A stretch of DNA of 64,000 nucleotides from Cristatella mucedo. Taxonomy: Eukaryota > Bryozoa > Phylactolaemata > Cristatellidae. The translations under genes were made by a program, and so were the position numbers. The notes below the pieces were generated by a model. That model was given only the letters and a program-made list of their open reading frames with translations. It searched no databases and was not told the DNA's origin. Positions 54,701 to 64,000 of this stretch are shown here, in pieces. Within the stretch, counting starts at the first letter, position 1. Each line of letters begins with the position of its first letter. The DNA is taken from assembly GCA_009760855.2 (NCBI GenBank), contig WPIO01000002.1, positions 1,121,001-1,185,000 on the forward strand, read 5' to 3'.

Positions 54701-57677
54701 TGCAACTGCGACGCTCACGACAGACAGGCCTAGCTGCAGAGTTTTGCACCAGCTGCAATCGCCTGATTGCACATGCCGGTAAGACAGCCTATGCTCAAGC
54801 ATGCACTGTACTAGACGCCAGCTGCGAGCTCTCTACGACACATTAAATCATAGGGGATTCCGAGAACGATCGTAGTTCATATGAAGTCAGCGGGTATACG
54901 ACATCACTGCCAATCGACTTGCACTGCAGGCCACTAGACTAGCGTGTGAGCCGAAGCACTTCCGGGGAATAGAGTGAGCTGCACAAGGTCGCAGGTCACG
55001 CAAGCCATGCCAGGATCCTCTGACGACAATCGATGTCGGACTGGTCAGACTTTGACGCACTGTCTGCGCATCGGATTTGTTGCCGAGTAATGAGGTCCGC
55101 TTCCAGGCTGAGCATTCGGGACACGTGGAAATTGTGGACACGCAGCAGTGACCGAGTCTTGGGGGAGGAGGCATTTGTCGGCCGGTACGGCTAAATAGAG
55201 ACGCTGTGCAGCGAAAGATGGCACGTCAAGATGAAAATGGACTTCTAACAATGTCAAAACCTTGACCGACAGCGAGCACCAGGAGGCATTCTTCGGTCAA
55301 AGGGAAGGCGAGGGCAAGCAGTCGGTGGCCGGATGTAGACAGTCATCGGCACGTGCAGGGTGGTGGTGGGAGAGAGAGAAGAGCTGTAGGCGGTAGGCAG
55401 CAAGGGGAAAGCCCACCGGGAAAGCACATCGGGATGCCTCCTCTACCTCGGCCCGGCGGCGGCAGCCACCTACCCGAAGCGAGACTTGTAGCCCTGCTCT
55501 CAAGTAGAACCCCCGAATATGCGGAGGCTCTTCATTCATTCACTCACCTACGTGGTTGGTCGCCATGGTCACCTCGACCTTCTCACCAGTGACCTTCAGG
55601 GTGCGATCACGTGCCGGTAACTTGACGGCAGCGTTGTTCACCAGCACGTGTAGCTTGTGCTTTTTGGATAAAAAGAGGTCAACGAAGTTCTTGATCGAAT
55701 ACGACGACGACAGGTCCAGCTGTTGAGAGAACACAAATCGGTTTGCACGGCGGCCTGACGGGTGCTAAGCAAACATGTGCGGCATTAAAAAGCTGCGGAA
55801 GTGAGCACCAAGATATCATGTGATGAACAAACACACAGACAGCTCATCGTATCAACACTGCGACTGCAGACACAGGCTTCTGGACAACAGTAAAATGACT
55901 GAGCAAGTGACACAGCCGATAACTTTGATGTAGTGCTTGATCGATGACCCTGCCACACAAGTGTCTTTTTAAAATAATCCACCTCCATAATAAGCTAGGT
56001 TAGTCCGTTTGTCTGTCCCTAATGTCACATTCACATTGACTACTTCGTTATGAATTTATAGTAGGTACATTTCGGTACAGCAACGGTGAGTGTCAAACAA
56101 GGGTAAAAGGGGAGATTATGTTTTTTATTTGCAGATACAGCCACTACATGAATTCTTGTAGTTGAAATTGAACAATTAAATGCTAGAACTTCAGAGGACA
56201 ATGAACTTAAAAGGGTTGCTGGAAAGTTGGCCAAGGCAGCTTTCGCTCTTTGCACTCTAACTCAGCTGTCGCCAAACTGACAACTGACGTTTCTGACGCA
56301 TCCCAGCTTCCGCTTCAACTGCCCGAGTTGGTATACTGGAAAGCTGCCAGAGCGAGCATGGCCGACAGAAGGACGTGCTTAGCCTACCTCTGGTAAGTGA
56401 TGGGCATGCATACATAGAATCAGCAAGTGACTCTTCAAGTGGGGGGGGGGCTTACTACATGCGGATGCTCACTGACTAGGTCGGCGGACAACCAGGTCCA
56501 CCTTTCCACACAAAGCAGATATTTTCTGTGAATTCCTTCACGGGTGCAGGCTAGTAAAATTAATAGTAATAATAATAATACATTTGCATAGCACCCTTGC
56601 AAAACTAAATATCTTCCTGGGGACTTTATATATGCTGTGAAGGAAGGTCAATATGGTAATGCTTCTAGTGCCTGGGCGCATAGCGGATTGCAAGGGCCTG
56701 CCATGCTTCGAAGTGCCGAGCCAACACCTACATTTCGGGTCCACTCCCAAACCAACGCCCACGCCCAAGCTTGCTTAACTGCCGTCGAAAGTGGCAGCGG
56801 CGGCTGGTGGTAGCACCAGCTGCAGCCGATGAAGGCTACCTGCTCACCTCACCCGCTAGCCTCAGATACGAAGATACCCCACAGCAGGGGGGGGGAGGGG
56901 AGGGGAGGGGCCAGGACGGCTCGAGGATTCCACTGCAGCTCATTTGGCGCTTTGTGGCTCCTAAATAAATAAATAATAAATAAATCGTAGCTGATTAAAC
57001 AGCCTCTTTTTGTATAGCGACAGAAGAGCCTTTATGGCTATCACCACCGCTTGCAGTGGCAATAAAGAATCGCCCACTGCAGGAATCGAACCCACGACCT
57101 CGGGACCGAGGTCGTGAAAGCAACCGCCTTACCCAGTGTGCCATCACGGCTCCCATGGAGCACACGGAGCACTGAGCTTGCGCCCCTGCACTCAGCCAGA
57201 GGAAACAAAATCTGCTCAGCATTCGGCGGCGCCGTTCTGGTGATCGTTCTGCAAGCCTTAGGCACAAACTGTGGGTCGAAGCTATCGTTCGCTGGACCGC
57301 TCATGCTCAGCTCCACACAAAACGCTCGAAGCAGTGCAAGCTCTGCTCCACGTGACGGTCGTACCACAAGGTCGACCAGTGATAGCGAATGGGCGCCAGC
57401 AACCTCAACGTAGGCTGGCCGCTGCCAACGGCGGCTGCCACTGACAAGCGAAGCTCAGCCGGGAGGGACGACCGCAAGTCGAAACTACGTCGCTCACCTC
57501 CATAAACGTGGCCAAGGCGCTTGGGTTACCTTCCTTGATCCGTTGAACGGCAGCCTCACCTCGGGTCTTATCGCGGCACGCAAGGACGACGTCATTGCCG
57601 CCCTCACACAAGCACCGGGCTGCCTCGAACCCGATTCCGCTGTCGGCGCCAGTCACGATGATCACGCGGCCAGTCAT
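48573..57677 (-). CDS. Short-chain dehydrogenase/reductase, WWOX/retinol-dehydrogenase-like
   Basis: Exons in transcript order: 57677-57498, 55719-55548, 49829-49707, 49476-49315, 49045-48884, 48739-48573. All junctions are GT..AG with matching phases, giving 966 nt and 321 residues. If 48740-48883 is kept (also in frame, no stop) the protein has 369. Visible SDR features: the TGADSGIG cofactor loop, LACRD (basic residue, suggesting NADP), LDLSS, LHVLVNNAA, the NHVG Asn, RIVNV strand beta-5, YKNSK (active-site Tyr182, Lys186), VNAVDPG and a C-terminal KTGKYF. The long Ser-to-Tyr interval resembles WWOX more than RDH11-14, but there are no WW domains: a TGA lies directly upstream of and in frame with the ATG. 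The expected catalytic Ser is Cys147, with Ser next to it. Likely a cytosolic or membrane-associated oxidoreductase; the substrate is unknown. It converges with LRIG. Confidence 0.9.
48884..49045 (-). CDS. SDR exon 5: post-active-site helices
   Basis: Starts after GCGTTGCAG and encodes TRLERHAGKFARMCRLALF, then KAGQLVADLASSDHFK. It ends at AAAC|GTACGG if the downstream 144 nt are an intron. GTACGT-like donors also serve LRIG exon 10. Confidence 0.75.
49103..49142 (+). mobile_element. ATTAC-tailed element, terminal fragment in SDR intron
   Basis: TTTGTGGAGTCACAGACAGA, GATACATTACACTG: the tail end of the element only, in opposite orientation to copies 1-3. Confidence 0.5.
49315..49476 (-). CDS. 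SDR exon 4: YxxxK active site
   Basis: Acceptor CTGCTCTGAACAG, donor CCAG|GTGCAG; phases 1-1, 162 nt. It contains HAYKNSKLCNILF with the active-site Tyr182 and Lys186, followed by VAVNAVDP. The donor was chosen because it joins in frame to make VDPGV before the RLERH segment of the next exon, as family members have. Confidence 0.9.
49707..49829 (-). CDS. SDR exon 3: beta-5 and (altered) catalytic Ser region
   Basis: Acceptor CTATACTTGCAG, donor GATG|GTAGGT; phases 1-1, 123 nt. It encodes PFLLTTRLLDYL, then DARIVNVTCSDHDHERF. The usual V-S-S reads V-T-C-S here, so the catalytic Ser position holds Cys147 unless Ser148 takes over. Both phases and the family order support this exon despite its small size. 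Confidence 0.87.
50337..50530 (+). repeat. GGAC tetranucleotide satellite in SDR intron 2
   Basis: About 47 perfect GGAC units over roughly 190 bp, flanked by GACA units on the left. No interruptions are visible, which implies recent expansion or gene-conversion homogenisation. Confidence 0.97.
51355..51560 (-). mobile_element. L2-type LINE 3' end fragment
   Basis: Reverse hairpin (TATAGCAACCTCAAAGAACC...TCTAGGCACTTTACAGATG) followed by the 3' UTR segment with CACACGAAGGACGAGTCACA. Confidence 0.7.
52565..52695 (-). mobile_element. L2-type LINE 3' end fragment
   Basis: ATAATAATA tail, then the reverse hairpin (TATAGTGCCCTAAGAGAG...TTTCTAGGCACTTTATAA). Confidence 0.65.
52762..52912 (-). mobile_element. 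SINE-A copy, well preserved
   Basis: TATAGCGTCCTAAGAGAACT, GGGGCTCGAACCCACAACCT (near-canonical B box), CAGACCTTGGTCGGGGCGAG and GGGCCAAACCAGCTCGGC. Confidence 0.8.
53719..53791. repeat. 17-bp inverted repeat with 39-nt loop (SDR intron 2)
   Basis: Arms ACCCAGACCCTGGCCAC (53719-53735) and GTGGCCAGAGTCTGGGT (53775-53791) pair at 16 of 17 positions. Confidence 0.85.
54036..54068 (+). mobile_element. ATTAC-tailed element, terminal fragment
   Basis: TCTGTGGAGTCACAGATAGA followed by ATGGGATGCATACG. Short and diverged. Confidence 0.4.
54110..54790 (-). mobile_element. L2/CR1-type LINE, 5'-truncated, RT C-terminus and 3' tail
   Basis: On the - strand the open frame 54758-54354 encodes the C-terminal end of a non-LTR reverse transcriptase ORF (QNSAARPV, HWLPVKQRIDFKV, LAPAYLSDILP, FGDRAFSSYAPKA, FKKNLKIHLL). 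It is followed by a 3' UTR, a GCGCTT-type hairpin and an ATT-repeat tail (54110-54200). The frame is intact, so this is one of the youngest copies here. It is about 0.7 kb of an element usually 3 kb or longer, and the 5' part is absent. Confidence 0.88.
55548..55719 (-). CDS. SDR exon 2: LDLSS, NNAA and NHVG motifs
   Basis: Acceptor GTTCTCTCAACAG, donor GTAG|GTGAGT, exit phase 1. It encodes LDLSSSYSIKNFV, then LHVLVNNAAV, and ends TMATNHVG. These are the beta-3 to alpha-E elements, including the structural Asn (residue 115). Confidence 0.92.
56560..56690 (-). mobile_element. L2-type LINE 3' end fragment in SDR intron 1
   Basis: Reverse ATAATAATAAT tail with a degraded hairpin (CATAGCACCCTTGCAAAAC...GGGGACTTTATATATGC). 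Confidence 0.6.
56985..57155 (-). mobile_element. SINE-B copy in SDR intron 1, nearly complete
   Basis: Read on the - strand: GAGCCGTGATGGCACACTGG (A box), the inverted repeat CACGACCTCGG/CCGAGGTCGTG, GGTTCGATTCCTGCAGTGGG (B box), a body with CACTGCAAGCGGTGGTGATA, and the tail ending CTGTTTAATCAGC. The long arm is reminiscent of a class II (Leu/Ser) tRNA. Confidence 0.85.
57498..57677 (-). CDS. SDR exon 1: start and cofactor-binding fold
   Basis: Sixty codons beginning MTGRVIIVTGADSGIG. The TGxxxGxG loop and LACRD lie where a Rossmann-fold SDR needs them. An in-frame TGA abuts the ATG. A possible acceptor (CTTGCTGCAG) just upstream suggests an additional 5' non-coding exon. The donor is ATGGAG|GTGAGC, phase 0. 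Confidence 0.92.
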
Positions 57678-57950
57678 TCACTCCACGGCGGGGCCGACAC
57701 TGCAGCAAGCACAAAGTCAGCGCAACTCGAGTGAGCGCACGATGTCCAGCCCCTACAGGCTAGGCTCGAAACCAGCGGCGGCTCGTTCTCGAAGCAGGTA
57801 GGTGAGTGAGAGAATTCGGTGAGTCAGAATGGACCCACAGGCTGGCTGGCGACAGCACAGTCGGACGAGCTGGCCTGCCACCGATGGGTGTAGCTGGCAG
57901 CGCCTAATGCCAGTGCTAGCAGACTCCTGCAAGGGCTGTGGCTTCCCTCT

Positions 57951-57959
57951 GTCTCTCTG

Positions 57960-58033
<74 letters not shown>

Positions 58034-58065
58034 TCTCTTTCTTTCTCCCCCTCTCTCTCTCTCTC
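57951..58065 (+). repeat. CT microsatellite upstream of SDR exon 1
   Basis: (CTGTCT)n then pure CT then CT with C and T interruptions; 270-390 bp 5' of the SDR start codon. Confidence 0.95.
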
Positions 58066-58704
58066 TCCAAAAAAGCGGGTGATGCACGTGCGTGCAAACC
58101 TTTGCCTCTGCCGGCGTGGCCTTTGCACCAACACGACTGCTGGTACCAGCCATGCCCATTGCACGGCTCTGGGAATGGGATCAGTCGGGCCTGGTGGTCG
58201 GGGGAGTGAGGGACAAGGGGGAGAGCTAGTGGTGGGGGGGATGGGTAAGGGGGCAAACCAGGGCTAACTAGTCAAGGCAGACCGGGCAACAGTTGGGAAT
58301 GTGCCGATGATCAGCAGTCACCAGAACTCACGACTAGTCACTGTGGAGAGGGCAGGCTTCACAGGGACAAATGCAGTCACGAAAAGGAGACCGACCATTC
58401 GACCCAGATGAACAAACCGATTGGACGGCACAAACCAGGCGGGGAACTATTAGCAAACTCGCGCATGGGTAGTGATAGGATTGGAGTAGGAAAACATTAG
58501 TAACACTTTTTAAATTCTAGCTCATTCTATTTTGTGAATCTTGGATGTAGCACAGCTGGACGCCAGGCTTGTAAATGTCCCCACTACGACATGGACTAAA
58601 TGCAGGATATGGGCAATATGCTAGCAGTGTACAGGGTGATGCTTAAACAAGGACCATATGTAAAGAGGCAGTAGCCCAAATACTTCATGGGTTTGGCATT
58701 CAAG

Positions 58705-58707
<3 letters not shown>

Positions 58708-58790
<83 letters not shown>

Positions 58791-58798
58791 GAGGGAGA

Positions 58799-58830
<32 letters not shown>
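58708..58830 (+). repeat. GA microsatellite
   Basis: (GA)n with a few GGG interruptions. Confidence 0.96.
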
Positions 58831-58835
<5 letters not shown>

Positions 58836-58941
58836 AGACTACGACCGATAGAGGCAGAGACCGAGTTAGAGACAGAGGAAGAGTGAACAAACAGAAAAGC
58901 AGAGAACAAACAGAAAAAAAGAAACAAATACACATATAAAT

Positions 58942-59098
58942 AACTCATTTGTATGGCACCCGAAGAGAACTTGATCTCTATACAGGCACTTTGCATATGT
59001 TGAAAGGCTCGAGCCCAAAACCTCGGTCATCAAATGCATTGACCTCGTAAGGTCGGTAGATAAAGGTGAGCACCTTAAACCCTGGGCTACACTAGGGT
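58942..59098 (-). mobile_element. SINE-A copy
   Basis: TATGGCACCCGAAGAGAACT, GGCTCGAGCCCAAAACCTCG, CGTAAGGTCGGTAGATAAAG and GGTGAGCACCTTAAACCCTG. Confidence 0.65.
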
Positions 59099-59554
59099 GG
59101 CAAGAGAGAGAGGAGAAGATGAGAGAGATGGAGAGTAGACTGAGAAAACAAGACAGAGACAGAGAAAACATGCAAGAGACAAAGTGACAGATAACTACGA
59201 CAGACACATGCACAAACAATGTGTGCATACAAGAGACACCGAGGACACGCGCTACAAGTTAAGAAAAAGCACGAATAGAGGCCACGTGAGCGAGCAAATG
59301 TGCCACGACCACGACACGACTGTGACAGAGAGGGGGAGGAGTGCTGGGAGAGATGGAGCGCACGAAGTAAGAGCTTTTGCCAATGGCCACGAACAGCTGT
59401 ACATGCTGAAGCCACTGGAGGAGTGGGGAGGGGGCCGGGTCAGCTTAGAACACACAGAACCGGGCATTCGGCATCGAATGAAGCATGCGGAACAGCAGTG
59501 CATCTATGACGACCAGCGGCTTTGCTTTCACTGTGCGCCTAGAGCAGCAGAAAG

Positions 59555-60135
59555 CTTGTCGAATGCTACCACACCACTTCTCGTCGACCTGCACTGGCTC
59601 CCAGTCAAGCAGAGCATCGACTTCAAGGTTCTGTCACTCACTTTTAGGTCCCTTCACTCTATGGCCCCAGCCTACCTATCAGATCTACTTCCCCACTATG
59701 CTAAGCATCGTACCACTCGCTTATCAGAATCTAATCCTTTAAGTATACCTTATACGAACCTCACATCCTTTAGTGACCGTGGCTTTAGTTCGTATGCTCC
59801 CAAAGCCTGGAACACACTTCTGACTGGCGTCACGACATTCCTCGACTTGACGACACTTGAAAAAGAAGCTAAAAACGCATATATTTATCACAGCATTTAG
59901 AGAGTGCATGTGATTCGTCCTTTGTGTGCTTGTGCATGTTGACACTGTGCATGCTGCCACTAACTATATTTGCTTGCTGACCCTATGCATGTCACCTCTA
60001 ACAATGTTATGCTTGTTGTCACTGAGCATGCTACCACTAACCATTCGATCATGCTTCCTTTGCAGCAAATGTCAAGTGCCTTGAAAGAGATTGAGCTCTC
60101 TGAGAGCGGTATAATAAATGTATTATTATTCTTAT
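59555..60135 (+). mobile_element. L2/CR1-type LINE, 5'-truncated
   Basis: The frame encodes LHWLPVKQSIDFKVLS, then APAYLSDLLPHYAKH and SYAPKAWN, ending about 59900. The 3' UTR, hairpin (AGTGCCTTGAAAGAGATTG) and ATT tail follow to about 60135. Several substitutions relative to the other copies. Confidence 0.85.
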
Positions 60136-60726
60136 TCTTATTACTATGGCAGGCCGGGCAGAGCTGTGAGACCCGGGTGCATAGTGTTCTTCCACTGGTC
60201 GTTTTTATGAAACACCAGGACACCTCCGACGTGAAATATTGTAAGCCGGCTTAACCTAGCCGAGTGGAGATTGAGCTCGAGGGTTACACCAGGCAAGCCG
60301 AGAGCGCATTCTGCTGTCTCTTAGAAAGGCAGTATGGCAGTTGTTTGGCTCACCGAGGGATTTGAACGTCGTGCGTGCATGAGCTGCCACACCCAGCAGC
60401 TCTTTCACTCTCGAGGGCTTTTGGTCACCAATGTTTGTGCAGCCAGAGAGGGTGGTGGCTGAAGGCAAAAGCCAGGCACGGCTGCACACATCAGCCAGCG
60501 GATTCTGCAAACCGACTCTGCCAAGAAACGGGAGGGGGGTTGGAGTGAGTAAGTCGGGCGCTGGTAGTCATTGCCGAGGTGAAGTGTATGCAAGTTTCCA
60601 GCAGGAATTAATCGATGGCACGATCAATACTTTCGGCCCTACCCTGGAAACCTAACACTTCGGCAGCAAGATTGCCTAGCTGAGCACAACTGCTGCCGCA
60701 GGGACGTAGGGCACTCACACGCGAGG

Positions 60727-60729
<3 letters not shown>

Positions 60730-60770
<41 letters not shown>

Positions 60771-60785
60771 GCACGCACGCACGCA

Positions 60786-60826
<41 letters not shown>
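60730..60826 (+). repeat. CA microsatellite with a CGCA core
   Basis: (CA)n, (CGCA)n, (CA)n; symmetric layout around GCACGCACGC. Confidence 0.96.
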
Positions 60827-60828
<2 letters not shown>

Positions 60829-61247
60829 GCAAGAAAGTCATGTGAACAGATAACACATGCCCGCACACACACATACTCAAACACATGAACATGCATCGAG
60901 CCAAGTAGTATGCTTAGTAGCAGACAGTTACGAGAAGTGAGGGCCGGTGCCCTACCCCCACCGAGCTAGTGTAGCTAAGCTACCAAGCTACTCTCTGGGA
61001 GCACCCAGAGGTGCTTCGAGCCAACAACCCAAGAGGCACAATCCGGAGGATGAAGACCTGGAACACGGTCAAGGACACTAGTGGCCAACTACGAATGCGT
61101 AACCGCGTCTTCTGCTCACATATTGCAAGATACCGCCCAGCACGCTCAAGCAGGCAAACGGTTTGACTGCGCTTATAGGGAACCGTAAGACCAGAGAGGT
61201 CAGTGCAAGTCACCGGGCACCTAGCACGTAGCCACGTAGAGAGGAAA

Positions 61248-61259
61248 GCAACAGCAGCA

Positions 61260-61292
<33 letters not shown>
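61248..61292 (+). repeat. GCA trinucleotide repeat
   Basis: About 14 GCA units with one GAAGCA interruption. Confidence 0.93.
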
Positions 61293-61929
61293 GGCTTGCC
61301 GAGAAAAGCAGCAGACTGGTGCAGAGAGTTGACTGTGAATTGCACAGAGACGCATCGAGCAGGTTTGAGAATGCCGAGTGGAGCACTTTGCGCCTTCATA
61401 GCGACCAACACCGGATAGAGTGTGAGAATGTGTGTCCGACCATTCGAGCCTACCATCACACAAGCATGCTTCGCATGCACACGACGTGCAAACTCACGAG
61501 CAAGGAATGTCGCGGCAGAGCAGACCGAGCAAGCAAGAGCACTAGTTAGCATCGCACCCGAGTGGCGGTCGAACGTCATTCAACGTCATTCAAGAGGCAG
61601 GCAGCTGTCCCATTTGCAACGATTCGACAAGCAGCTGTCGTTCGGCAGAGTAGTAGCTACAGAAATCGGTGGCCGTGCACCTGCCACCGGACTAAGGCGC
61701 TTCTTATCTGACTCTATCTGACTGTCCCGCTGGTCCCAGCATTTGCAAGAACACAGCAGCCACATCCTAAGCAAGAGCAAGAGGCTGGCAATGTTGTACG
61801 ATAGGACATCCATGTTGGGTCACAGTTTTGTGACACTCTCGACTCTCTTAAATCCCTACTCGCACAACTTCCGGCCTAAGCAATAAGGTGCTAGTTGGCT
61901 GGCGAAAACCTCGGCAGCAAGGTGTGTCT

Positions 61930-62625
61930 GCGGTGAACATCACAATTGCCGAGTCACACCACTTCTCATCGATCTGCACTGGCTCCCTACCAAGCATGGC
62001 AAGGACTTCAAGGTTGTGTCACTCATCTTCAAGTTCCTTCATTCTCTTGCTCCAGCCTGCCTGTCCGAACTCTGCTGGTTTCGCCCGGTGGTTAAGGTGC
62101 TCGCCCCGATCAGAGTCAACAAGATGAATGAGTTTGATTGCTGAGGTCATAGTCTCGGGCCCCAAGGCATACGCGAACGGCTGAAAAGAGATTAAGTTCT
62201 TTTGGGGCACTATATGAATGAACCATATATTTATATATATACATCCCAATCAGGCTAAGTGGCGTATCACATCTCTTCGGACTCAAGTCGTTGAGCTGTG
62301 CCTCTAACCAATCTCAAATACTTTGGAGATGGTGCCTTTAGTTCGTATGCTCCAAAAGCTTGGAATTCACTGTCAACTTAAGTGGCAACATCCCCTGACT
62401 AGACGACACGTATAAGGACGTTAAAAAGCAACTTTTCCTCACAGCATTTGCTGGGTCCGTGTGAATTATTCCTCGTGTCTCTATACTCGCTGACATCGTG
62501 CATGCCAAATTGACAAAGCCAATTGACATGCTTCCTTTGCAGCACATGCAAAGTGCCTAGAAGGAGATTTAATTCTCTTACGGTGCTATGCAGATGTCTT
62601 ACTATTACTATTATTACTATTGTTA
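61930..62625 (+). mobile_element. Decayed L2/CR1-type LINE interrupted by SINE-A
   Basis: The 5' piece (about 61935-62070) keeps the sequence for PLLIDLHWLP-like and SLAPACLSEL-like segments across frameshifts. It breaks at about 62072 and resumes at about 62245 with CATCCCAATCAGGCTAAG. The 3' UTR, hairpin and tail run to 62625. A SINE-A copy fills the gap. Confidence 0.75.
62073..62244 (+). mobile_element. SINE-A copy nested in an L2-type LINE
   Basis: GCTGGTTTCGCCCGGTGGTT, AAGGTGCTCGCCCCGA, GTCTCGGGCCCC, then AAGAGATTAAGTTCTTTTGG and a TA tail. LINE sequence flanks it on both sides. Confidence 0.75.
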
Positions 62626-63215
62626 TAAGGACCGAGAAGAGAACACCTGAAAGACACAAGGAGACAGATGACTGAGACAGACTGTGCACTAACATGACAC
62701 TCACAGACGGACTTGTGCACAAACTAGTGACACCGAGGACAGCCTGCACGCACACACGCACGCACGCACGCGCGCGCACACACACGCGGTAAGAACGACG
62801 AAATGAGCAAGTCTACCACAACATGCCAGTGCCGGAAGAGGGAGAAAAGAGGTTAAGAAGGAGCGAGCAGCAGTAGCTTTCCAAAGGCCACAAACAGCAA
62901 TACCGGCTCAAGCCTTGAGAAGGGGGCAGGGAGGGGGTAGGTGAGTGGCCGTCTCGGCTCTGTGCACAAAGAACCGGGTATTAAGCATCGCACGAAGCCC
63001 AATTCTGCATAGGCTGTGCGGATATTGGCTGCTCGACTTGCCAAGCTTTATCGAGCGCTATCAGGTATCTGTGGCTGCCAGTGCACACCGCTGCAAGCAC
63101 TTGGGCACACTTCGTGATAGCGAAGAATCCTTCGATGGACTTGTGCATAATATTGTGAGTTGGCAAAGCACGGCATGCATGATGAAACCACCAGCAGGAC
63201 ACACGATTGGGTTGA

Positions 63216-63220
63216 TATAC

Positions 63221-63299
<79 letters not shown>
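63216..63299 (+). repeat. TA microsatellite
   Basis: About 40 TA units; it ends exactly at the 3' tail of the SINE-A copy at 63300. Confidence 0.97.
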
Positions 63300-63303
<4 letters not shown>

Positions 63304-63442
63304 GTATAGCGCCCTAAGAAAACTTAATCTCTATTCAGGTGCTTCACATATGCCATCGGGCTCGAGCCCACGACCTTGGCCAGACTGTGGTCGGGGTGTC
63401 AGGGCGAGCACCTTACCCACTGGGCCAAACCACTGCGGCATT
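63300..63442 (-). mobile_element. SINE-A copy abutting a TA microsatellite
   Basis: TATAGCGCCCTAAGAAAACT, GGGCTCGAGCCCACGACCTT, GTGGTCGGGGTGTCAGGGCG and GGGCCAAACCACTGCGGC. The TA tract (63216-63299) begins exactly at its 3' tail. Confidence 0.78.
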
Positions 63443-64000
63443 CATTCTCGTTCGGTGACTGCTCAACTACAAGTGCCGGATAGTCCACCTGCAAACATAT
63501 GAGAGCAGATCACTGGTTTCACCGTGATCGTGAGACTCGTAGGCTCCCAGCATGAGCGAGCATGCAGGCCTGGGGGGCGGAGATGTGTGAGCCTACACGA
63601 CCATTTGCACGAGTACGGGTCGGCATTTGCCTTTGACCCAGGCTCAAAGTGGGATGCTCGTGAGTTGGCACGAGAATGGCTCTAAAAAAGAACGTGGTGT
63701 AATCAGGGCTAATCAGAGATACCAGGGCTAATCAGAGATACCAGTGTATAAATGACGGTTCTTCTCATAGCTGCGCGACACACCGATCCTGGGACCTGAT
63801 CACAGCCATTCGTGTAGATGTGAGCCAGCTTTTTCTGATAGCTAAGCTGCTCACCTGCTCAGGTGGCTCCACGTCCTCCCCCCCCCTCCGTCTTCCTCCC
63901 CACTTCCCCCCCCCCCCCCCCCGTGCTTTGGAGAGCCTTGGCCAGCCCAATCACTTTCCCAACCCGCCATTGTGGGAACAGGTTCGCAACGTTGCATTCC

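Larger units (their letters stand above)
49830..55547 (-). other. SDR intron 2
   Basis: A 5.7-kb intron carrying the GGAC satellite, several L2-type LINE pieces, one SINE-A copy, fragments of the ATTAC-tailed element and a 73-nt inverted repeat at 53719-53791. No extra exon is required by the reading frame. Confidence 0.75.
55720..57497 (-). other. SDR intron 1
   Basis: Carries an L2-type tail (56560-56690), a G-rich tract near 56888-56910 and a well-preserved SINE-B (56985-57155). No other signal seen. Confidence 0.75.
57678..64000. other. Intergenic region upstream of the SDR gene
   Basis: Holds microsatellites, two L2-type LINE copies and three SINE-A copies. The 199-codon minus-strand frame at 61579-60980 includes translated GCA repeat (poly-Ala) and has no family signature. 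A non-coding SDR 5' exon and promoter should lie here but cannot be placed. Confidence 0.55.

Noticed and set aside
57070-57150. Genuine tRNA gene on the - strand
   Set aside because: A and B boxes are present, but the acceptor stem does not close, the arm between the boxes is too long, and the unit recurs with a common SINE tail.
57677-57734. WW domains upstream of the SDR, making it a full WWOX
   Set aside because: A stop codon lies directly in frame before the ATG, and no WW motif was seen in 57.7-64.0 kb on the - strand.
60980-61579. 199-codon minus-strand frame
   Set aside because: Contains translated GCA repeat and no family signature; no neighbouring exon fits.

Overview
The window is nuclear DNA from an animal, most likely an invertebrate bilaterian. 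It has spliced genes with GT..AG introns, tRNA-headed SINEs, 5'-truncated L2/CR1-type LINEs, MITE-like elements and very many GA/CT, TA, CA and GGAC microsatellites. I cannot name the species from sequence alone. No bacterial or viral gene was seen.

Two protein-coding genes are well supported, and they converge. On the + strand, 25343-47143 is a 16-exon LRIG-family gene (leucine-rich repeats plus immunoglobulin domains, single-pass membrane receptor). The exons join without a frame break into 1131 residues: signal peptide, LRRNT, about 16 LRRs, LRRCT, three Ig domains, a transmembrane helix and a tail of about 250 residues. An AATAAA follows at 48001. On the - strand, 57677-48573 is a 5- or 6-exon short-chain dehydrogenase/reductase (SDR) of the WWOX/retinol-dehydrogenase type. 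It gives 321 residues if a 144-nt in-frame segment is spliced out, or 369 if it is kept. Its candidate poly(A) signals (about 47972-47981) lie inside the LRIG 3' UTR, so the two transcripts probably overlap tail to tail. Nothing suggests that the two proteins work together.

Layout: 1-25342 holds no gene I can support. It contains SINE, LINE and MITE copies, microsatellites and two GC-rich patches (about 1620-2420 and 20180-21250). The 24.3-26.5 kb stretch is GC- and CpG-rich and surrounds LRIG exon 1. 25343-48006 is the LRIG gene; repeats are concentrated in its long introns 1, 2, 7, 9 and 10. 48573-57677 is the SDR gene; its two long introns carry LINE and SINE copies and a long GGAC satellite. 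57678-64000 is repeat-rich intergenic DNA.

The repeats are informative. One SINE family (SINE-A here) shares its 3' hairpin tail with the local L2-type LINE, a LINE/SINE partnership visible within the window. A second SINE family (SINE-B) has a tRNA-like head with a long palindromic arm and a different tail. A third element ends in an ATTAC-type tail and occurs in three long copies and two fragments. Two nested insertions give relative ages. All exon boundaries come from reading splice sites, reading phase and family structure by eye; no alignment was run.
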